DNA from: Chalara sp. BL73
Lineage: Eukaryota; Ascomycota; Leotiomycetes; Helotiales
NCBI GenBank assembly: GCA_918026815.1
Contig: CAKJVC010000006.1
Span: forward strand, 434,001-498,000
DNA: 64,000 nucleotides
Direction: 5' to 3'
A program made the translations under genes and the position numbers. Each line of letters begins with the position of its first letter. Within the stretch, counting starts at the first letter, position 1. Positions 60,109 through 64,000 of the stretch are shown here, one piece after another. The notes under the pieces are model-generated. The model did not search any database. It was not told where the DNA came from and saw only the letters and a program-made list of their open reading frames with translations.

Positions 60109-60562
60109 ACTCCGAAAGTACGCCGATGTGACTTGATGGACAGTAATGTGCCGACACATAGCTTTACCTCGTTGCTAATCGAGCGCTTAATCCACGTTTC
60201 CCAGAAATCAAGAAGCTCCAACGCCTTGAGTTGCATAAGTGATTACTCTATCAGGAAGCACCGATGGTAGTAAGCTTCTTCTGTAAGGCGCTTTCCTTGT
60301 ATGTTGTCGCGATATCAGAGGTTGGATTGAACTCTCTCACTCTTGCCCTACGTCTCTAATCCCACTTGCCAATACCTTGCGATTCTTATGTGGCAAATTT
60401 GTGTCCCACATACCATCGCACAGTATTACGCTAGCATTATTTTCAGCTCAGTTTGGCCTCCTATTCTTTTTATCGGCGAATGGAACTGCCCCTTAAGTCC
60501 AGTCTTGACGCAATATCGATGTAACAATTACTGACTAGAATTGTAGGGTTGCTACTCACAAT

Positions 60563-62306
60563 ATGCGGTCGCTATCGTCCTTCTCTTTAGTCCTTTTACT
60601 AGTGGGATTCCCTATAGGTGTGCAGCCCTCACGACTACCAGCTCAATATCCATTATTTCCACGGCCGGATAAGTGCACCGCAGCTGCGAGATCGCTCCAT
60701 AGCCGAGAGTTGATGGTAGTCGATGTCTTTCCGGATCAGCCAGAAAACAGGAAGATCAGCAACTTCTGGTTTGTAAAAGCCTGGGAGCATTGTGTACAAC
60801 AGGTCAACAATGGGACGTCCTATGGCCATGGTGGAGACAGCTTAAAAAATAAACTCTACAACCAAACCACGAATCGAATGGAGGATCTCAGGAAGCCAGA
60901 TCCTCACTGCTTGCTAGAGAGTCGAAGGAACAATGTTTTGCTGGGTTTTTTATGGGGTACACTGTTCATTGGACTTCTTGCAATTACCGTACTGGTGATA
61001 TTGAAACGCATACGCAAGAACCGAACCCTTGCGCAGACCAAAAAGAATTCTATGAAGGAGAATAAAGCACAGAAACATTCTTGGAGAGATGCTCAACGAT
61101 CCAAGTATAACTCCTTTGGTAATGGAAATCGTTTACAGAAGTGTGGTGCTCGGCCATGTCCATCGCAATATCATTTTTCCATCGTGCAACAACCAGACGG
61201 AGACACAGTACCCATGATTGTTATTGGTCCTCCGAAGCTTGTTGTTGAGGAAGTGCAAAGATTCTATACAGCGGCTGAAGATCGTACCATTGAGGAACCT
61301 CCGAATGCTGGGGATCCATTGGCTAGTGGAGCACCCTTGACTCCTGAGTCATCAACCGCTGGTCCCTCCTTCAGTAAGCGCTCCAACACAGAGCCATTAA
61401 CTATTTGGTCATATGTTTTGCCATCAACAATCAGATCGTCGAATATTGCAATATCGAAGATCAGGGGTGAACGTTCAAAGCCATGGCCATTAACCAGTGT
61501 ACCATCAGGTGGTATGCCATCAAGCGAGTCCTCAAGCACTAGCCCATTGCATAATAGACATGTATCACCGTGGCAATCACTTAGTATGAGGTCGACAGCT
61601 ACACCGCCGGCCAGCGAACTTTCAACATCTTTACCCTCATCAAATAACCCTTCAAGTAGGGAGCGAACAAGTGATAGTCAATCAAACAGTGACGGGCCAC
61701 CGCCGAGAGCTAGTCGGCCAAACAGAACAAAATCCGCCAAAAAACCTCCCACCACGGAAGCATCTACCAGCGTCTCATCAATGGCATCTCCCTTAGTTAT
61801 TGAGCCTCCCACCAGTGGCCATTCAACTACATATGCGTCAACCACCAACCCAACAAACAGCGACACGACCAGCAGTGAGCAGCCAAATACTGAAACACAC
61901 CCACCAACTAATCGAGCCGGGGAAAGTGCAGCTTTCATGCCGCCTGCACTAGATGGAGCAGGGGATGGGTGGACTCATTGGCTCTCGGCTAAGGGACTGT
62001 TTTTTGTAGGTTAAGAACTACCATAACACTCTTTACAGGATTCACATTTCATCCGCCAATCAACAAACAAATTTTGACGAAATACAGGTTACCAAACCGC
62101 GCCACTTCTCACCTGCGCCAGTGAGACGAGCACCTCGTCTCCCTTCACTCGCTCTTCCAAATCCAACCTTCGCGAGTGAGCGTCACTCCAGGCTCTGGGA
62201 CTCGGGTTCATCGTATGCTTACACGTCGAGCGGATATGCCAATAGAGTAGTAAAGTCCAAGAAACCCAAAAAGAAGGTGACGATTAGGTGGGCATCTCAG
62301 GTGTGA
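60563..62306 (+). CDS. Single-pass membrane protein with Ser/Thr/Pro-rich cytoplasmic tail
   Basis: Signal peptide (residues 1-22, core FSLVLLLVGFPIG), a 125-residue lumenal or extracellular part with NGTS and NQT glycosylation sites and a few Cys, one membrane helix (about 126-147, VLLGFLWGTLFIGLLAITVLVI) with a basic stop-transfer RIRKNR, then a long Ser/Thr/Pro-rich tail. Reading straight on gives a stop at 62014 (483 aa). Splicing gtaggt..acag (62006-62087) instead joins in phase to 62088-62306 and adds a basic tail (VVKSKKPKKKVTIRWASQV), total 553 aa. I prefer the spliced form because the second exon reads as protein in the right phase. Layout resembles WSC-like stress sensors, but no WSC domain is seen. 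Family unrecognised. Confidence 0.6.
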
Positions 62307-63894
62307 ATAGTAAGGTGTTCTCGAACATTGTCTCCTGTACTAGTTACATTCTGTGGTCGGGATGGAGTGTTGTTTTTCGTCGAGCTTTGGCTGCTTTAAG
62401 TATTTTTCAGCTTTGCAGAAGTAAATGAAGGAGTTGAGATTGGATGGTGATTATAGGTGAAAGGACTAGAAATAAACGGGCTTACTGTAATGAAGGAGTG
62501 TCATGCTACCATTTTATCATAAGTCGATGTGCTTTCTCATCGCGCTCAACTAGGTTTCGAATACACGGACCAATAGTAGTGCAACGGCCGCCGGCAGCTA
62601 GATATCATCTTTGGTACTGTTGGGCAGAAGGTGGACATGACTTCTCTGATTGAGAGGTCATGATTTCTACTTGGTTCACAGCTCTGCAGTCAGTTTCATC
62701 CTGATGTAACAAGATTTTAGTAGCTAGCCCTATGAAGAAATGTCTACTAACCAAATGTATAGTTTGGCTTTGAGATCCATGCGGTCCCATGACGTGTACG
62801 TACTCCCGACGTCTCACGGCTACTTCCTTTATTTTGATCCCTGTAGTATGTGTAGGTAAAAACAATGTTTATTTCTGATATACAGTTGTTGAACAACGAC
62901 GAGGAACTCGGGCATAATCACGATTCATCCATCATCACGGCCGATTTTTCTCTCCCCCGGTCCTTTTGTCTTGTTTGCATCTTAGAGAACAAAACGGGTA
63001 CTCCCCACGGCAACCCCCCCCCCCCCTTCACGACGGGCCCCTAGGTCTCTTTATAGCCTCGACCGCGTACAGATCGGACAGCCCGCCCCGTGTTCCGAGC
63101 CAGGCGCGAATCCTCTGAATATCCATTGAAATGCCCTGCAATGTTTCCCGTGGGCGGTTGGCGTTGCGTGAGGGCACCTGTTAAGGTTCGTCCACCGGGC
63201 CCTGACGACCTCCCTGCGGCATCGTCCACATAGTTGGTACTCTTGTATGCACATCTTGGCTTGCTTCTATTAATATAAGCGTCGCCTTTTTCTTTTTCTT
63301 TTTTTTGGTTTGTGAATGGTAGTCTGTAACGGGCTTCTCGTTGTGACACCTTTGGCTGGGTGTCGGTAGCACAGTATTTTATGTGTATCGACGTTAGCCG
63401 GTCAAGAGAAATGGAGAGGCAGGTGCTACATATTTATAAACAATCTAGATGCATGAGGGGCCGTCTTGGAGGTACCTAATCTACATGTTATCAAGGTGAG
63501 TAAGGCTGGGCTAAATGTAAACCAGGGGAGATTGAGCTCATATTCTGCTGTTGACGAGTCACTTGACTGGTGTCCATGTTGTGTTTGCGCACCCAGAAAC
63601 CGCTGTCTGACTCAAAGGAGAGAAGCCGAGTTTTTAGAGGTGAATTGCTTCGGCAGGTAAGGCGAAAGAAAAAAAAAACATTTGATACGCCATATGCTTA
63701 GTGAACATGCCTGAACAAGTTTTGCTAACATGTGTAGGCTGGCCTCGACGATGTTTTAAATATATATATATATTTTAAAAAGGTAGATTTCAATTGTAAT
63801 ATCTGAGAATGTAGAAGCTGGTTGAGCAACTTCTTCTACTTCTGGGATGTTGAGATCCCAGCTCTACAAAACCTCTCGCTCACCTCCCTCGTCC
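62307..63894. other. Gene-poor interval
   Basis: About 1.6 kb. It contains a 13-base C run (63014-63026), a T-rich tract near 63290-63306 and a short AT dinucleotide run (about 63760-63774). Minus-strand stop-free stretches at 63041-63349 have no recognisable domain. No RNA gene seen. Confidence 0.4.
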
Positions 63895-64000
63895 TCAAAA
63901 CCCGATCGTCCACTTCTGCTGAAGCCCGCCGTTACACTTCCGGATAATCACGTTGCGCCAGTCGCCCGCATCAATGCAATACCCGCTATCCTTGAAATGT
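63895..64000 (-). CDS. 3' end of a probable secreted ricin-B-lectin-like protein (partial)
   Basis: The last codons of a minus-strand gene that continues beyond the right edge. The frame running in from 64000 ends at TGA 63897-63895 and reads YCIDAGDWRNVIIRKCNGGL followed by QQKWTIGF. The pattern CxDAG...C...QxW is typical of beta-trefoil (ricin-B-like) carbohydrate-binding modules and of related small fungal secreted proteins. Only about 34 codons are visible, so the family is tentative. Confidence 0.6.
   Translation of the reverse strand, partial: HFKDSGYCIDAGDWRNVIIRKCNGGLQQKWTIGF

Noticed and set aside
63014..63026. Poly-C run (also 20253-20264) as a possible telomere or regulatory element
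   Set aside because: Plain homopolymers; fungal telomeric repeats (TTAGGG) are absent nearby.
1..64000. Search for CRISPR arrays, rRNA operons and prophage-like modules
   Set aside because: No regularly spaced repeats, rRNA or phage genes seen; intron-bearing fungal genes throughout.

Overview
The window is nuclear DNA of a filamentous ascomycete (Pezizomycotina; probably Leotiomycetes/Helotiales, by inference from family content). Genes carry short GT-AG introns, mostly 44 to 75 bp, often with a CTAAC/CTGAC-like branch site 10-20 nt before the acceptor. The content is typically fungal: HET domain, NACHT-type STAND protein, Zn2Cys6 regulators and core ascomycete housekeeping genes. I saw no bacterial operons, rRNA, convincing tRNA or CRISPR. 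Gene models were built by hand-joining exons, requiring GT-AG ends and a continuous frame at each junction.

Left part (1 to about 31.7 kb), accessory and fast-changing. It runs: alkaline ceramidase, HET protein, SAM methyltransferase, fungal multi-pass membrane protein, a NACHT STAND protein with C-terminal C2H2 fingers (one in-frame TGA), divergent to an intact SNF2/RING helicase. Then come a 298 bp inverted-repeat element (MITE-like), an OTT_1508-type deaminase, a TLDc protein, two secreted-protein loci (one cut by TAG), a CorA-like relic and a frameshifted F-box-like protein. Many of these families belong to self/non-self recognition or host interaction, and four loci carry one or two disabling lesions in otherwise well-kept frames.

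Middle part (32.9 to 53 kb), mainly housekeeping. It runs: aldehyde dehydrogenase, IML2, SEM1, PGK1, an Mpv17/PMP22 protein, a secreted GH53 galactanase, a decayed locus, an ASNSD1-type amidotransferase, the Rab5 GEF VPS9 and a conserved ascomycete protein. Frames are intact here except at the relic at 44.5-45.0 kb.

Right part (53.6 to 64 kb). Two divergent Zn2Cys6 transcription factors share a 1.65 kb region holding a G-run tract and a (TCA)12 microsatellite. A single-pass membrane protein with a Ser/Thr/Pro-rich tail follows, then a gene-poor stretch, and the 3' end of a probable secreted lectin-like gene that runs off the right edge.

The strongest points for a second look are the MITE-like element with a 3-bp duplication, the single-stop NACHT-C2H2 protein facing a SNF2 helicase across a diverged tandem duplication, and the cluster of lightly damaged accessory genes. 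I did not find a system I would call clearly undescribed.
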